Numbered from the stretch's first letter, positions 37,977 through 47,374 are shown. The stretch is DNA of 64,000 nt from Acaryochloris sp. CCMEE 5410 (GCF_000238775.2 NZ_AFEJ02000002.1:620001-684000); one strand, 5' to 3'. Numbers and translations are program-made. The notes: generated by a model not told the origin, from the sequence alone.

Positions 37977-38642
37977 ATGCCTAAGATTCCATCCCAAACT
38001 AGTACTGCCTGGCACAGCCCACAGTGGTATCAACGTTTTTTTGCCTGGGCGATGGCTACGGCTGCTCAGGGGTATGAAACCAAAATGGCTGATCGCAAAC
38101 GCCAGCTGTTTGCACACCTACACGGAGAAATCTTAGAACTGGGACCTGGTGCAGGGCCAAACCTCCCGTACTTCAAACCTGAAATCCATTGGTTAGGTCT
38201 AGAGCCCAATCCCTATATGCACCCTTACCTCCAGCAGCAAGCGGATGCGTTAGGGCTAAATATTGAAGTACAGACAACGACCCTCGCTGACATTGCTATT
38301 CCCGATAACAGCAAGGATGTCGTCTTATGTACCCTCGTCCTCTGTTCGGTCCCAGATTTAGAATCCACGGTACAAAATATTCTGCGGGTGCTGAAGCCTG
38401 GGGGACAGTTTTTATTTATAGAGCATGTCATGGCTCCTGCGGGTAGTTTTCTGCGCCGCGTCCAAACGGGACTTTGTCCCCTCTGGCAAGTCATCGGAGA
38501 TGGCTGTCGCCTAGATCGAGAGACCGGTAAGGTGATTGAATCTGCTGGATTTGCCAAGGTTGACTATCAAACCTTTGAAGCACCTGTCCCAATTGCGGTC
38601 GTCAAGCCCCACATTATTGGGGCTGCGACCAAAGCCTCTTAA
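37977..38642 (+). CDS. Class I SAM-dependent methyltransferase
   Basis: About 221 residues from the ATG at 37977 (a TTG at 37962 is in frame). Motif I is ILELGPGAGPNLPYF, motif II/III region DVVLCTLVLCSVPDLE, and the post-motif LKPGGQFLFIEHV; this is the methyltransferase-11-like type. The C-terminal part (AGFAKVDYQTF) is typical. Substrate unknown; similarity to quinone or lipid methyltransferases is possible. Confidence 0.85.
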   Translation: MPKIPSQTSTAWHSPQWYQRFFAWAMATAAQGYETKMADRKRQLFAHLHGEILELGPGAGPNLPYFKPEIHWLGLEPNPYMHPYLQQQADALGLNIEVQTTTLADIAIPDNSKDVVLCTLVLCSVPDLESTVQNILRVLKPGGQFLFIEHVMAPAGSFLRRVQTGLCPLWQVIGDGCRLDRETGKVIESAGFAKVDYQTFEAPVPIAVVKPHIIGAATKAS

Positions 38643-38743
38643 TCCTCACAACTTCCTCAAACTCTTTGCCTAATTTGGATATATCGAAATAAGGGAAGGG
38701 TCAAGTCCCCTTCCAGCTTTGGTTGGTATTGGGAGGATTGCTC

Positions 38744-38857
38744 ATGAATACGACCCGTCGTCAGAATGATCTCTGGCATCGTGACCCTTACGGCATTGTA
38801 TTTTCAGGTTTGCTTATTTTGTTATTTCTGTTTTTTTCCATCGCATCACTGTTTTAG
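38744..38857 (+). CDS. Small membrane protein (37 aa)
   Basis: A 37-codon ORF from ATG 38744 with a strong ribosome site (gggagga) eight bases upstream. It starts MNTTRRQNDLWHRDPYG and has one hydrophobic helix (IVFSGLLILLFLFFSIASLF) reaching the C-terminus. The good ribosome site and the hairpin that follows support a real gene. Function unknown; small single-helix proteins are common in cyanobacterial membrane complexes. Confidence 0.6.
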   Translation: MNTTRRQNDLWHRDPYGIVFSGLLILLFLFFSIASLF

Positions 38858-38874
38858 AGGGGTGATGCAGGACG

Positions 38875-38913
38875 GAGAGAGTGAATCTATCTGGAGAGGA
38901 GATTCACTCTCTC
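38875..38913. terminator. Hairpin between the 37-aa gene and the pentapeptide gene
   Basis: Perfect 13-bp arms gagagagtgaatc (38875-38887) and gattcactctctc (38901-38913) with a 13-base loop, lying 18 bases after the small gene's stop. No T run follows, so it may be a partial terminator or mRNA-end stabiliser. It also lies just before the start of the next gene. Confidence 0.5.
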
Positions 38914-38940
38914 GATGGTAAGTATGCAGAGGGAAAGCTT

Positions 38941-39417
38941 ATGAATTCAACTCAATTGTTACGAGACTATGGTTCTGGACAACGTAGTTTCCAGAATGCC
39001 TATTGTCATCAGATTGATCTGCGGGGTGCAGCCTTAAGTCAGATCAATTTGAGTGGGGCTGATCTGAGTCAAGCGGACTTAGCCAGTACAAACTTAAATG
39101 GTGCCAATCTGAGTTGCGCTAATTTGACAGATGCTGATTTGAGTCAGGCCGATCTGCGGAGTGCAAACTTGAGTCAGGTCAATTTGATTGGTGCTGATCT
39201 CAGTGGGGCAAAGTTGGGGCGGGCTAATCTCAAAGGTGCTGACTTGCGGTGTGCCAATCTGAGTCATGCCGATTTCATTGGGGCTTGTTTGGATGGCGCT
39301 GAATTGAGTGGGGCTGAGTTAAACGGTGCCAACATTACCCAAGCAGAATTAAGCCAAACGGCGCGGCATAGTGGTGAATCCCATCGGTGGGTTACTTGGG
39401 CCGGTGGTCGCTCCTAG
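38941..39417 (+). CDS. Pentapeptide-repeat protein
   Basis: 158 residues from ATG 38941, preceded by gagggaaag as ribosome site; an upstream GTG (38881) is in frame but lies inside the hairpin. The opening MNSTQLLRDYGSGQRSF matches the usual cyanobacterial family start. About 20 pentapeptides follow (NLSGADLSQADLASTNLNGA and on), forming a compact beta-helix. Function unknown. Confidence 0.85.
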   Translation: MNSTQLLRDYGSGQRSFQNAYCHQIDLRGAALSQINLSGADLSQADLASTNLNGANLSCANLTDADLSQADLRSANLSQVNLIGADLSGAKLGRANLKGADLRCANLSHADFIGACLDGAELSGAELNGANITQAELSQTARHSGESHRWVTWAGGRS

Positions 39418-39530
39418 GTTAATGACCGCTCTCTCCTCTCGCCTGGGCTACAGAATGACCTCGTAACTCGGTTTTGGATTACCGTTATATTGAGGAAATG
39501 GTGTAGCCCTGCTAGGCGTAGGAGATTTGG

Positions 39531-40175
39531 GTGAAGACAGTCTACAAAGACAATTGGTTTGATCGGGCTTTTATTTGGTTGTTCTCAGAAAAGATGGCCC
39601 AGGTCGCGGGTCAAAAAAGTGAGCTAGCGGGTTACGAAGGGCTGGTCGATCTGTCTGTGCAAATTATGCGAGGTCGAAATGCCAAGCAGCAGCAGGAAGC
39701 TTTAGCTACGGTGTTGCGATCGCTCATCCCCAGCTTTGTCTTACTCGGAATTCGCACCCTATTCAATCCCACTCAACGCATCCTGGAATGGAATGCCTGG
39801 TTTGCCAGCCGGATGTTTACTTGGCTGGTAGGTCCCTGTGATCTGACGGAGGTAGAGGTCGTCGGTGAGAATGGACAGCTCCGCACGCAACGAAGCGGTC
39901 TTCATATTCAAAAATGTCGCTATCTAGAAGAAAGTGGCTGCGTGGGTATGTGTGTGAATATGTGTAAGTTACCCACCCAAGACTTTTTTGCCAAGGAGTT
40001 TGGCTTTCCCCTCACCCTCACCCCGAACTTTGAGGATATGAGTTGCGAGATGGTGTTTGGTCATTCTGCACCCCCTATCGAGGAAGAAGCGGTTTACAAT
40101 CAGCCCTGTCTAGTAGGTGAATGCCAGATTGCTCAACCCAAGGCCCTGGCTTGCCCGCAGATGCGAAGCAACTGA
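39531..40175 (+). CDS. DUF4033 (D27-like carotenoid isomerase family) protein
   Basis: 214 residues, GTG start with ggag nearby. The cysteine-rich signature CRYLEESGCVGMCVNMCKLP and the segment TPNFEDMSCEMVFG define the DUF4033 family, which includes plant DWARF27 beta-carotene isomerase (strigolactone pathway; iron-dependent). Cyanobacterial members exist but their substrate is not settled. The C-terminal cysteines (YNQPCLVGECQI) may bind metal. Confidence 0.85.
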   Translation: MKTVYKDNWFDRAFIWLFSEKMAQVAGQKSELAGYEGLVDLSVQIMRGRNAKQQQEALATVLRSLIPSFVLLGIRTLFNPTQRILEWNAWFASRMFTWLVGPCDLTEVEVVGENGQLRTQRSGLHIQKCRYLEESGCVGMCVNMCKLPTQDFFAKEFGFPLTLTPNFEDMSCEMVFGHSAPPIEEEAVYNQPCLVGECQIAQPKALACPQMRSN

Positions 40176-40187
40176 CGGGAGCATGGC

Positions 40188-40508
40188 CTAATAGTGATAT
40201 TTTTCTGCTAGCAAATATACTTTCCCATCCCGAACAAGATTAACAATGCGGTGTTCTTGATTCAGGCGTCGGGACCACAAATTAGAACCCAGATGCTTAA
40301 GCGCTTCGGGCTTGCCAATGCCCGTAAATGGATCTGTGGCAATGGATTCAACCACAACCATTAACCTTAGCGCCAGCTTCCGATCCTGTTGAATCCAATA
40401 CTGCAAATCTTCTCTAAAATTTGGATCAAGGATGATTTCCCACTTGACCTCAGAAGGGATAAACTTAGCCTTCTTCTTCCCCAAAACCCAGCTCCTGGGT
40501 GAGTTCAT
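40188..40508 (-). CDS. YoeB/Txe-type toxin
   Basis: 106 residues from ATG 40508; the core from about residue 20 aligns with E. coli YoeB (FREDLQYWIQQDRKLALRL, GKPEALKHLGSNLWSRRLNQ, EHRIVNLV, EKYHY). YoeB catalytic residues Glu, Arg and His appear in GKPEAL, SRRL and KYHY. It cleaves mRNA at the ribosome when free of its antitoxin. The ATG lies inside the end of the antitoxin gene (44-base overlap), as in typical yefM-yoeB pairs. The antitoxin frame upstream is broken. Confidence 0.85.
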   Translation of the reverse strand: MNSPRSWVLGKKKAKFIPSEVKWEIILDPNFREDLQYWIQQDRKLALRLMVVVESIATDPFTGIGKPEALKHLGSNLWSRRLNQEHRIVNLVRDGKVYLLAEKYHY

Positions 40509-40757
40509 TTAGAGTCGTGTGCTGTCCTTCTCCTGCTTCAGCTCGTGCGATCGCATCAAAGAGACGGGTGGCATTGGCGGGCGATCTCAGTAGGTGAACC
40601 GTTTCCATCATGCTGCTCAGCTCATCTGCCGCAATTAAAGCCACACCGGGTCGATTCGGACGTTGAACAATGACATAGAGCGATTGTCTTCAACATCATT
40701 CAGGGTCTCTGCAAAATTAGCACGAGCCTGACTATAACTAAGGGTTTTTGGCAGCAT
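40465..40757 (-). pseudogene. YefM/Axe-type antitoxin, frameshifted
   Basis: From ATG 40757 the start MLPKTLSYSQARANFAETLN is a YefM/Phd DNA-binding opening. After VEDNRS the frame runs to a stop at 40635-40637, while the conserved remainder (YVIVQRPNRPGVALIAADEL ... LLRSPANATRLFDAIARAEA) continues in another frame to a stop at 40465. One missing base around 40676-40679 explains it. If real, the antitoxin would be a 40-residue fragment. A sequencing error is possible. Confidence 0.65.
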
Positions 40758-40858
40758 TGACGTACTTAAATCCGGTACGTCAATATTCTAGCAATTGGAA
40801 TTCTGGTTTCAGGAGAGCTGTAACAGTAGCGGTTGAACATTGCTTCCAAACCAGAATG

Positions 40859-41644
40859 CTAGCTGAGTTGATACGCCCATATCTCAAACTGGGCTTCTGA
40901 CGATATTTCAGTTTTTAATGAGCCATAGTGCCCAAGGCAAAACGTCTCAAATTCATTTAGTGCCTGTTCAAAGTCTTCATCAGACGACCGCCAACATAAA
41001 CCGTAGGCGCGAGCATGCAGAAACCCCAGCAGCTCTTCCACCGTATTGCTCACCAGCCATTTCTTAGCAACTGCATAGTTGGCTCGATATCCTTTTTTGC
41101 CGAAATAGTCTTCTACGTTAATCTCTTGGCTGGGGGTGGAAGATGGTGTGTGGGTACCCTTCGCCAAAAACGCTTTGAAGTAATGCTCAAACTCCATGCG
41201 GGCAGGTGGTGTGATCCATTGGGCATTCAAATAGAATCCTCCCGGTTTGAGAACTCGTTCCACCTCACCTAAGAATTTCTGCCAGTGAGAGACGGTATGC
41301 ACCATATGAACCGTAAGGACAACATCGAAACTGTTATCTGGCAAGGGAAGTTGGGATGCATCTGCCTGGATCAGAGTCAGATTTTCAGGATTGCCCTTCA
41401 GCTTATGGCGAAATTGATCGAGCATTTCCTGGGAAATATCTATGCCAGTCACAGAATAGCCCCGCTTAACCAAGGGAAGGACATTCAAGCCAGTCCCCAC
41501 ACCAGGCTCTAAAAAAGAGGTGTCTGGATTGGCATTAACCAACTCCAAAATGTAATCTGCGACCTCTTCTGCCACTGACTCCGACATCCAGCGCGTTTGG
41601 TCATAGATTGAAGCGATGTTGTCGTAATAGTTGGATGGGCTCAT
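40859..41644 (-). CDS. Class I SAM-dependent methyltransferase
   Basis: 261 residues. Motif I FLEPGVGTGLNVLPLVKRGY, acidic end GIDISQEML, post-motif NSFDVVLTVHMVHTV, then VLKPGGFYLNAQW: Methyltransferase_11/25 type. The start MSPSNYYDNIASIYDQTRWM resembles methyltransferases acting on small molecules or lipids. Substrate cannot be inferred. Not related by close neighbourhood to the other methyltransferase at 37977. Confidence 0.85.
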   Translation of the reverse strand: MSPSNYYDNIASIYDQTRWMSESVAEEVADYILELVNANPDTSFLEPGVGTGLNVLPLVKRGYSVTGIDISQEMLDQFRHKLKGNPENLTLIQADASQLPLPDNSFDVVLTVHMVHTVSHWQKFLGEVERVLKPGGFYLNAQWITPPARMEFEHYFKAFLAKGTHTPSSTPSQEINVEDYFGKKGYRANYAVAKKWLVSNTVEELLGFLHARAYGLCWRSSDEDFEQALNEFETFCLGHYGSLKTEISSEAQFEIWAYQLS

Positions 41645-41705
41645 ATTGCTGAATACTCAACCGTACTCAAAGCTTATTGGAAGCAAACAATATCTGAACC
41701 TACGA

Positions 41706-41975
41706 CTAACCCCACTCATATCCACATTGGTTGCACCGCAATTTTGGGTTAGTCTCCATAAGATCACACCTACCTAAAGAAATCAATCCCTTGTCCAAAT
41801 CTTGCTTCAATTGATCGTCAAAACTGGGTAATCCATACAAGATCAAAGACGTATTTTGAGCATCACAACTAGGACATGGTAGTTGATGGATTTCCTCAAG
41901 ATACTGGCGTTCAGCGGCAACTTTAGCCTTGGCTCTGGCGGCTGCCCGATATTTTTTACTGTGGATTCTGGCCAT
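41706..41975 (-). CDS. Small zinc-ribbon protein
   Basis: 89 residues. A basic N-terminus (ARIHSKKYRAAARAKAKVAA) is followed by two CxxC pairs (CPSCDAQNTS ... RCNQCGYEWG), which probably bind one zinc. Basic tail plus zinc ribbon suggests nucleic-acid or ribosome contact, but I do not recognise a named family. Confidence 0.65.
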   Translation of the reverse strand: MARIHSKKYRAAARAKAKVAAERQYLEEIHQLPCPSCDAQNTSLILYGLPSFDDQLKQDLDKGLISLGRCDLMETNPKLRCNQCGYEWG

Positions 41976-42029
41976 GGTTCATCCCAGGAGCGTGCCGTTG
42001 CTAACTCAGCTTTTTGGAATCGCAAACGC

Positions 42030-42860
42030 CTACAAAGAACTGGAATCTAGACTTTGTGACTCTTCAGGGGTTTGTGGTAAGTGCAAACCACATTCTTCCT
42101 TGAGTCCTTGGAACCGGGTGGCGCGATCATTGTCGTCATCGGCACCGACTGGACGGCTAGAATGCCAATCTCCGACAGTGGTATAGCCTAAGTCAAAGAA
42201 GGGGTGATAGGGCAAATCATGGGCTTGTAGATATTGGTAAATATCTTTAGAGTGCCAGTTCAGGATGGGGAGAATTTTATACAGATCGCCTTGAGTCTCA
42301 ACTCGGCGTAAAGACTGCCGAAAATTAGTTTGCTTACTCCGTAGTCCAGCCAGCCATGCGGTCGCCTGCAGTTCCTGCAAAGCTCGCTGCATGGGTTCAA
42401 CTTTCCGCATCTGATCGTACTGATTGAACGCTTTGACATCATTGAATTCCCACAGCTTGCCGTAGAGCGCTTCCATGCGGGCAGGGCTAATAGCAGACTG
42501 ATACACCTTGAGGTTAAGCCCCAGTCGTTCAGTTAGTTGTTCAGCAAACAAATAGGTTTGTGCAGGCAGATATCCCGTATCAATCCAAATAACGGGAATA
42601 TCAGGGACAACCTGCGTGACTAAATGCAGCATTACCGCAGCTTGGATGCCAAAGCTAGTACTCATCACTAAGCCGTCCCCAAAAGACTTGGCAGCCCAAC
42701 CAACAATATCCTCAGCAGACGCTTGATCAAACTGTTGGTTGATCTGTTCTAAATCCATTGTTTGGCTCGAAGGTTCCATTGCTGGGGAACCAGTTGAAGT
42801 GCGGAGGCCATCGGGTTCCCTGCTCTGTTCAGAAGGGGAGGCATCAATTAAGGACATCAC
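42030..42860 (-). CDS. cysH: Phosphoadenylyl-sulfate (PAPS) reductase
   Basis: 276 residues. The PP-loop-type ATP-pyrophosphatase fold ([16 protein letters not shown]), [15 protein letters not shown], and the C-terminal redox motif KEECGLH with catalytic Cys257. The extra CC...CxxC iron-sulfur motif of APS reductases is absent, so it should use PAPS with thioredoxin or glutaredoxin. It reduces activated sulfate to sulfite in assimilatory sulfur metabolism. The first 40 residues ([10 protein letters not shown] and on) are a non-conserved extension. Confidence 0.92.
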   Translation of the reverse strand: MMSLIDASPSEQSREPDGLRTSTGSPAMEPSSQTMDLEQINQQFDQASAEDIVGWAAKSFGDGLVMSTSFGIQAAVMLHLVTQVVPDIPVIWIDTGYLPAQTYLFAEQLTERLGLNLKVYQSAISPARMEALYGKLWEFNDVKAFNQYDQMRKVEPMQRALQELQATAWLAGLRSKQTNFRQSLRRVETQGDLYKILPILNWHSKDIYQYLQAHDLPYHPFFDLGYTTVGDWHSSRPVGADDDNDRATRFQGLKEECGLHLPQTPEESQSLDSSSL

Positions 42861-43110
42861 AATACCAACGCAGGTTCAAATCTATTAGTACCATGCTTTT
42901 TCTATCCGCGATTGATGATTTGTACCGTTCATCCTAGGCAAACGCAGTCTTTATAGATATTGGGGGTTCTAGGGTTGTTCCTGTCTATGCCAGCCCCCAT
43001 AGTATTAGTGCAGTCTGACTCAACCATTCCTCTCGTTCTGGGGAGTTCCCAAAGCTTCTTCCATCGCTTTATGCTGGGGATTAAAGTTGACATAAGGGAT
43101 AGAGCTGATC

Positions 43111-43569
43111 GTGTCACTGGTATTTATTCGTAAGCTGTCTAAAGCAGAAAAACGTGAAGCGGATTTGACATTAGCGTTAACAGCGGAAGAACGAACGCGA
43201 TCGCGCCATAAATTCCAAACCCCAGAAGGCCAAACCGTCTTCCTACAGCTAGATCGAGGCACGGTTCTTTATGACAATGACTTGCTGCAATCTGATAGCG
43301 ATACCGTATTGCGTATCGTTGCCAAACCCGAACCTGTTTTAACGGTCCAGGCTCCCACTCCCCTAGATTTATTGCGAGGGGCCTACCATTTAGGCAATCG
43401 CCACGTTCCCTTAGAAATTACATCGACCTGCTTGCGTCTTGCACCTGATTCGGTTTTGCAAAATATGCTGGAACAGCTGGGAATGGATGTGACGGAAGAG
43501 ATGCATCCCTTTCAGCCTGAAGCGGGCGCTTATGGTCAGCAGGGACACCACCATAGCCATTCCCATTAA
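43111..43569 (+). CDS. ureE: Urease accessory protein UreE
   Basis: 152 residues, GTG start. The N-terminal peptide-binding half ([31 protein letters not shown]) and the C-terminal metal-binding half ([18 protein letters not shown]) are present, ending in a His-rich nickel tail ([11 protein letters not shown]). It delivers nickel during urease activation. The structural urease genes are not in this window; ureF and ureG lie 4 kb away, separated by unrelated genes and an IS remnant. Confidence 0.93.
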   Translation: MSLVFIRKLSKAEKREADLTLALTAEERTRSRHKFQTPEGQTVFLQLDRGTVLYDNDLLQSDSDTVLRIVAKPEPVLTVQAPTPLDLLRGAYHLGNRHVPLEITSTCLRLAPDSVLQNMLEQLGMDVTEEMHPFQPEAGAYGQQGHHHSHSH

Positions 43570-43635
43570 CTAGCCATCAATCCTGTCCATAGATCTTAGA
43601 GGCTAAAATAGTCTCATTGCTCGTTAGAAGATCCC

Positions 43636-44208
43636 ATGAATCCTGCTGCAATAGAAGAGCGTGTTCGCTGGACCACTTCGGACCTAGAATTACTTCCTGA
43701 AAGTAGCAACCGCTATGAAATTATTGATGGAGATCTGTTTGTGACTCGTGCCCCTCATTGGCAACATCAAAATGTCAGTGGTAACGTTTATGCTGAATTG
43801 CGGGCTTGGTCTTTAGAAACAGGGCTGGGGCAAGCAGTTATGGCTCCCGGTCTTATTTTTAGCGATGCAGATAATGTTATTCCTGATGTGGTGTGGATTG
43901 GTAAAGAACGTCTAGCCGTTGCCTTGGATGAATCAGGACATCTCGTGGCCGCACCTGAGTTAGTGATTGAAGTTTTGTCAGCGGGTACAGAAAATGAGCG
44001 CAGAGATCGCCAAGCCAAACTCAAGCTCTACAGCGTACGGGGGGTGCAAGAATACTGGATTATCAATTGGCAATTGCAACAGGTGGAGATCTACCGTCGC
44101 CAACAGGCGATGTTGAAGTTGGTTACAGCGCTACTCGATGATGCAGAGACGCTCACTTCCCCCCTTTTGCCTAACTTTGTTTGTCCTCTCTCGCGAATCT
44201 TTGTTTAG
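43636..44208 (+). CDS. Uma2-family (DUF820) putative endonuclease
   Basis: 190 residues. Uma2/DUF820 fold: RYEIIDGDLFVTRAPHWQHQ, VIPDVVWIGKERL, PELVIEVLSAGTENERRDRQ, KLKLYSVRGVQEYWIIN. The conserved Asp, Glu and Lys positions of a PD-(D/E)xK core are visible (ELVIEVLS ... AKLKLY). These proteins are abundant in cyanobacteria and their role is unproven. Confidence 0.88.
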   Translation: MNPAAIEERVRWTTSDLELLPESSNRYEIIDGDLFVTRAPHWQHQNVSGNVYAELRAWSLETGLGQAVMAPGLIFSDADNVIPDVVWIGKERLAVALDESGHLVAAPELVIEVLSAGTENERRDRQAKLKLYSVRGVQEYWIINWQLQQVEIYRRQQAMLKLVTALLDDAETLTSPLLPNFVCPLSRIFV

Positions 44209-44224
44209 GAACCGATTGTCATTA

Positions 44225-45328
44225 TCAGGATGACTGAGCTGAAGATAGACTCTGGCTATAGTATTTGCGGATTACTTGTTCTGCCGGTTTGTTTTGGGGC
44301 GAGAAACCAGCCCCTTGTTGTTTAGGATTGGCCTCAATTGAGGGGAACCACTTCCACCAGTACACCCCAGCCAACCAATCTTCCTGCCAGATGGTTTGGA
44401 AAAAGGCTTCATAACAATTGGCTTGAGTCTGTAAACCGTCTGGGGTTGCTAATTTAGAGGGATTAATCTCAGAGGTATCAGGCCATTTCCACGGTTCGAT
44501 AGCGGCATCGGACGTACTGCGATAGCCCAATTCTGTGAAGATAACGGGTTTTTGATATTTATTGTGGAGGGATGCGATCGCATCCCTATACTTCTGCCAA
44601 GCCTGCTTCAACTCCGCTACCCTCGGCTCAGTTTTAGAGGCCAGGGGAAAATACGCTTGAATACCAATAAAGTCCAAGGCATCCCAAAACTGGATTTGTT
44701 CATAGGCTTCATACCAGTTGGCAGCATAGGTAAGCTGACCGGGATACACCTGCCGAATTTCAGCAATTAATTGTCGCCAATCTTGTTCTCGTTCTACGGC
44801 TGTCGTCTGCAGTTCAGTGCCAATACAGAGGATGGGAATATTCTGCTGTTTGGCTAACTGGGCATAATGCAAAATAAATTGGCGATAGTTGGTAAACCAG
44901 GTCTGCCAATCCGCCTCAGACTTCATTTTGATATCCGTCCGCCACTTGCCATCACGGGGGCGAGTCAGCCAGATATGCGGTTTTAACAGGGTTTGAATAC
45001 CCTGCTTTTGGGCCAGTTGGGTGGTGGTGATCAGCCCCTCATCGGTCTCGCCCCACCAAACCCCTTTGGTGGTTAACGCTAAATCAGGGGAGTCAATATC
45101 CTGCTGCCATCCAAAAGGGGTTTGAACAATCCAATTCACATGGGCATTAGTTAGGGTTTCAAAATTCTGGGCAGAAATGGGTGTCCGTTCAGCCGTCCAA
45201 GACATCCCTCTCTGCTTAGCTCCAGGTTCAATTTGAGCGGTAGCTGGCGCTTGACTATCAGCTGGGAAGAGCTTGCACCCCACTATCAGCATTACGGTCA
45301 AACTCAAGAGCAGGATAAATTTTCTCAT
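44225..45328 (-). CDS. GH113-like glycoside hydrolase lipoprotein
   Basis: 367 residues. Signal and lipobox RKFILLLSLTVMLIVGC predict a lipid-anchored exported protein. The TIM-barrel part has RGMSWTAERTPISAQNF, LLKPHIWL, a catalytic acid in CIGTELQT, DFIGIQAYFPL, and the likely nucleophile in VIFTELGYRS. This pattern matches GH113 (beta-mannanase family). Substrate specificity, mannan or other, is inferred. Convergent with Uma2. Confidence 0.8.
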   Translation of the reverse strand: MRKFILLLSLTVMLIVGCKLFPADSQAPATAQIEPGAKQRGMSWTAERTPISAQNFETLTNAHVNWIVQTPFGWQQDIDSPDLALTTKGVWWGETDEGLITTTQLAQKQGIQTLLKPHIWLTRPRDGKWRTDIKMKSEADWQTWFTNYRQFILHYAQLAKQQNIPILCIGTELQTTAVEREQDWRQLIAEIRQVYPGQLTYAANWYEAYEQIQFWDALDFIGIQAYFPLASKTEPRVAELKQAWQKYRDAIASLHNKYQKPVIFTELGYRSTSDAAIEPWKWPDTSEINPSKLATPDGLQTQANCYEAFFQTIWQEDWLAGVYWWKWFPSIEANPKQQGAGFSPQNKPAEQVIRKYYSQSLSSAQSS

Positions 45329-45447
45329 TCAGTCTCTCAAATGGTTTCCTAACCTGGTTCCTAGGCTAAAGGATTTAGATAATGGCAATATGAGTAATTG
45401 CTGAAAATCATCTCCGATAGAATATTTCTACAGGTGAGGAATACTCA

Positions 45448-45771
45448 ATGCTGGACGAGATTTTAAATTCAATCTATGTGGCAATTGTTCTAGATATTTT
45501 TGGAGGAGCGGCACTTGCTTTAGGTGCTTCGGCTGGATTGCTTTATTTATCAGTCCTATCAGGACTTTACTCTGAAAGATGTTATGTTTTGACCACATGG
45601 TCATTAATTGGCCTTACCCCAGTCTTGGTCGTAATCTTAAGCGCCAACGCCGGATGGGTTGCAACATTGAGTTTCTGGGTTGGTTATGGGGTTCTTATAG
45701 TATTTCCATCTCTAAGTAGGGCTTGCTTCGAAAGTCTAAGGTTGAATATTTGCAGTGTATCCAAGTGTTGA
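45448..45771 (+). CDS. Small membrane protein, unknown function
   Basis: 107 residues with about three transmembrane helices (IVLDIFGGAALALGASAGLL; YVLTTWSLIGLTPVLVVIL; GWVATLSFWVGYGVLIVF). The start has the ribosome site aggtgagg. It ends just before the IS5/IS1182-type transposase remnant, so its C-terminus could have been altered by the insertion. I recognise no family. Confidence 0.55.
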   Translation: MLDEILNSIYVAIVLDIFGGAALALGASAGLLYLSVLSGLYSERCYVLTTWSLIGLTPVLVVILSANAGWVATLSFWVGYGVLIVFPSLSRACFESLRLNICSVSKC

Positions 45772-45834
45772 GCGCCCTTGAGAAGTGCAAGGAAAATCGT
45801 TCAAAATACTCAAAACCTTTGCACATGCACCCCA

Positions 45835-47374
45835 ATGTATCGTCGCCCATCCCCCGGTCAACTGTCCTTTAAGAACTTCTACTTGCCCTTCGGAGGCAAA
45901 CTATCAGAAGAGAATCGCTGGGTCAAACTCGCCGAGCTGATTCCCTGGGAAGCTTTGAATCAGAATATGCAGACCAATTCAGTCAGACCATGGGGGCACC
46001 TGCCAAACCCTTTCGTGTGGCCTTAGGGACCTTAATCATCAAGAGAAACTGGGTGTATCCGATGCAGAGACCGTAGAACAGATTCGAGAGAACCCCTACT
46101 TGCAGTACTTTCTGGGTTTTAGTGAATATCGAGAGAGTGCTCCGTTTGATGCCTCCATGCTGGTTCACTTTCGCCAACGGTTGAATCTAGAGCTACTGAC
46201 TCAAGTCAACGACGCAGTCGTGGAATCAGTGCTCGCATCTGAGGGTTCTCCTGTTGTGATGTCCCCTGAGTCATCTCCTTCTCCTGAAGATGACGAAGAT
46301 GAGCCTCCTGCCCCTCCCAACCAGGGCCAATTGTTGATAGACGCGACCTGTGCGCCAGCCGATATTCGCTATCCGACAGACTTAGATCTGCTCAATGATG
46401 CCCGCAAAGCGAGTGAAGCCATCCTTGATGCTTTATATGCTCAAGTCATGCTGTCTCTCAAGGGCAAACCTCGCACCTACCGCCAAAAGGCCCGCAAAGC
46501 TTATCTGGCCATTGCCAAGAAACGTCAACCGAGTCGCAAGCTGATTCGTAAAGGGATTCGTCAGCAGTTGGGCTATGTGCGTCGGAATCTAGCCCACATT
46601 GATGGATTGATAGCTTTAGGAGCGTCTCTGTCCCGACTGTCCCGGCGACAGTACCGTCTGTTGCTGGTGATTCATGAAGTCTTTCGACAGCAAGAGTGGA
46701 TGTATCAACAGCACGTGCGTCGAGTAGATGACCGTATTGTCAGCCTCACTCAGCCTCATGTCCGACCGATGGTCCGAGGCAAAGCTGGAGTACCTGTTGA
46801 GTTTGGGGCCAAGCTATCCCTCAGTTGTGTCAACGGATGTGTGTTTCTGGAACGTTTAAGCTGGGATGCGTTCAATGAATCCCAGCATCTTCAATATCAA
46901 GTGGAAGCTTTTCATCGTCGCTTTGGCCATTATCCTCTCTCAGTCCATGCCGACCAAATCTATCGAACCCGAGCTAATCGACGATGGTGTAAAGCTCGAG
47001 GTATCCGATTGAGTGGACCACCGTTAGGAAGACCTCAACAAGACCCCCAGGTGCAGGGCCAACTCAAGCAACAAGCACGGGAGGACGAAAAGGTGAGAGT
47101 CCAAATTGAGGGCAAGTTTGGGCAGGCCAAGCGAAGATTTGGCTTGAATCGAGTGATGGCGAAGTTAGCGGATACGGCTGCTAGTGCGATTGCTATCACG
47201 TTCTTGGTGATGAATCTAGAGCGGTGGCTCCGCCACCTTTTATCATTCATTTTTGGGTGGGATTGCTGGTGTTGGAAAGCGTTATGGAGCTGCCAGGGCT
47301 GCCTTGGGGCTTTTCTAGGGCCAGTGAAGGAATATGGCCCTGGCCGTCACAACTGGGTTGATTGTACGATTTGA
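45835..47374 (+). pseudogene. IS5/IS1182-type transposase, frameshifted
   Basis: The transposase begins at ATG 45835 (MYRRPSPGQLSFKNFYLPFG). It breaks frame near 45955 (from EALNQN to ESEYADQFSQTMGAPAKPF) and again near 46045, then runs open from 46100 to 47374 with the core HFRQRLNLELL, LLIDATCAPADIRYPTDLDL and the C-terminal KFGQAKRRFGLNRVM. At least two lesions make it inactive. I could not find matching terminal inverted repeats, so element ends are unset. Confidence 0.75.

Noticed and set aside
42871-42890. tRNA-like T-loop string (ggttcaaatct) near the cysH start
   Set aside because: No acceptor, D or anticodon stems could be paired around it. I found no convincing tRNA in the window.
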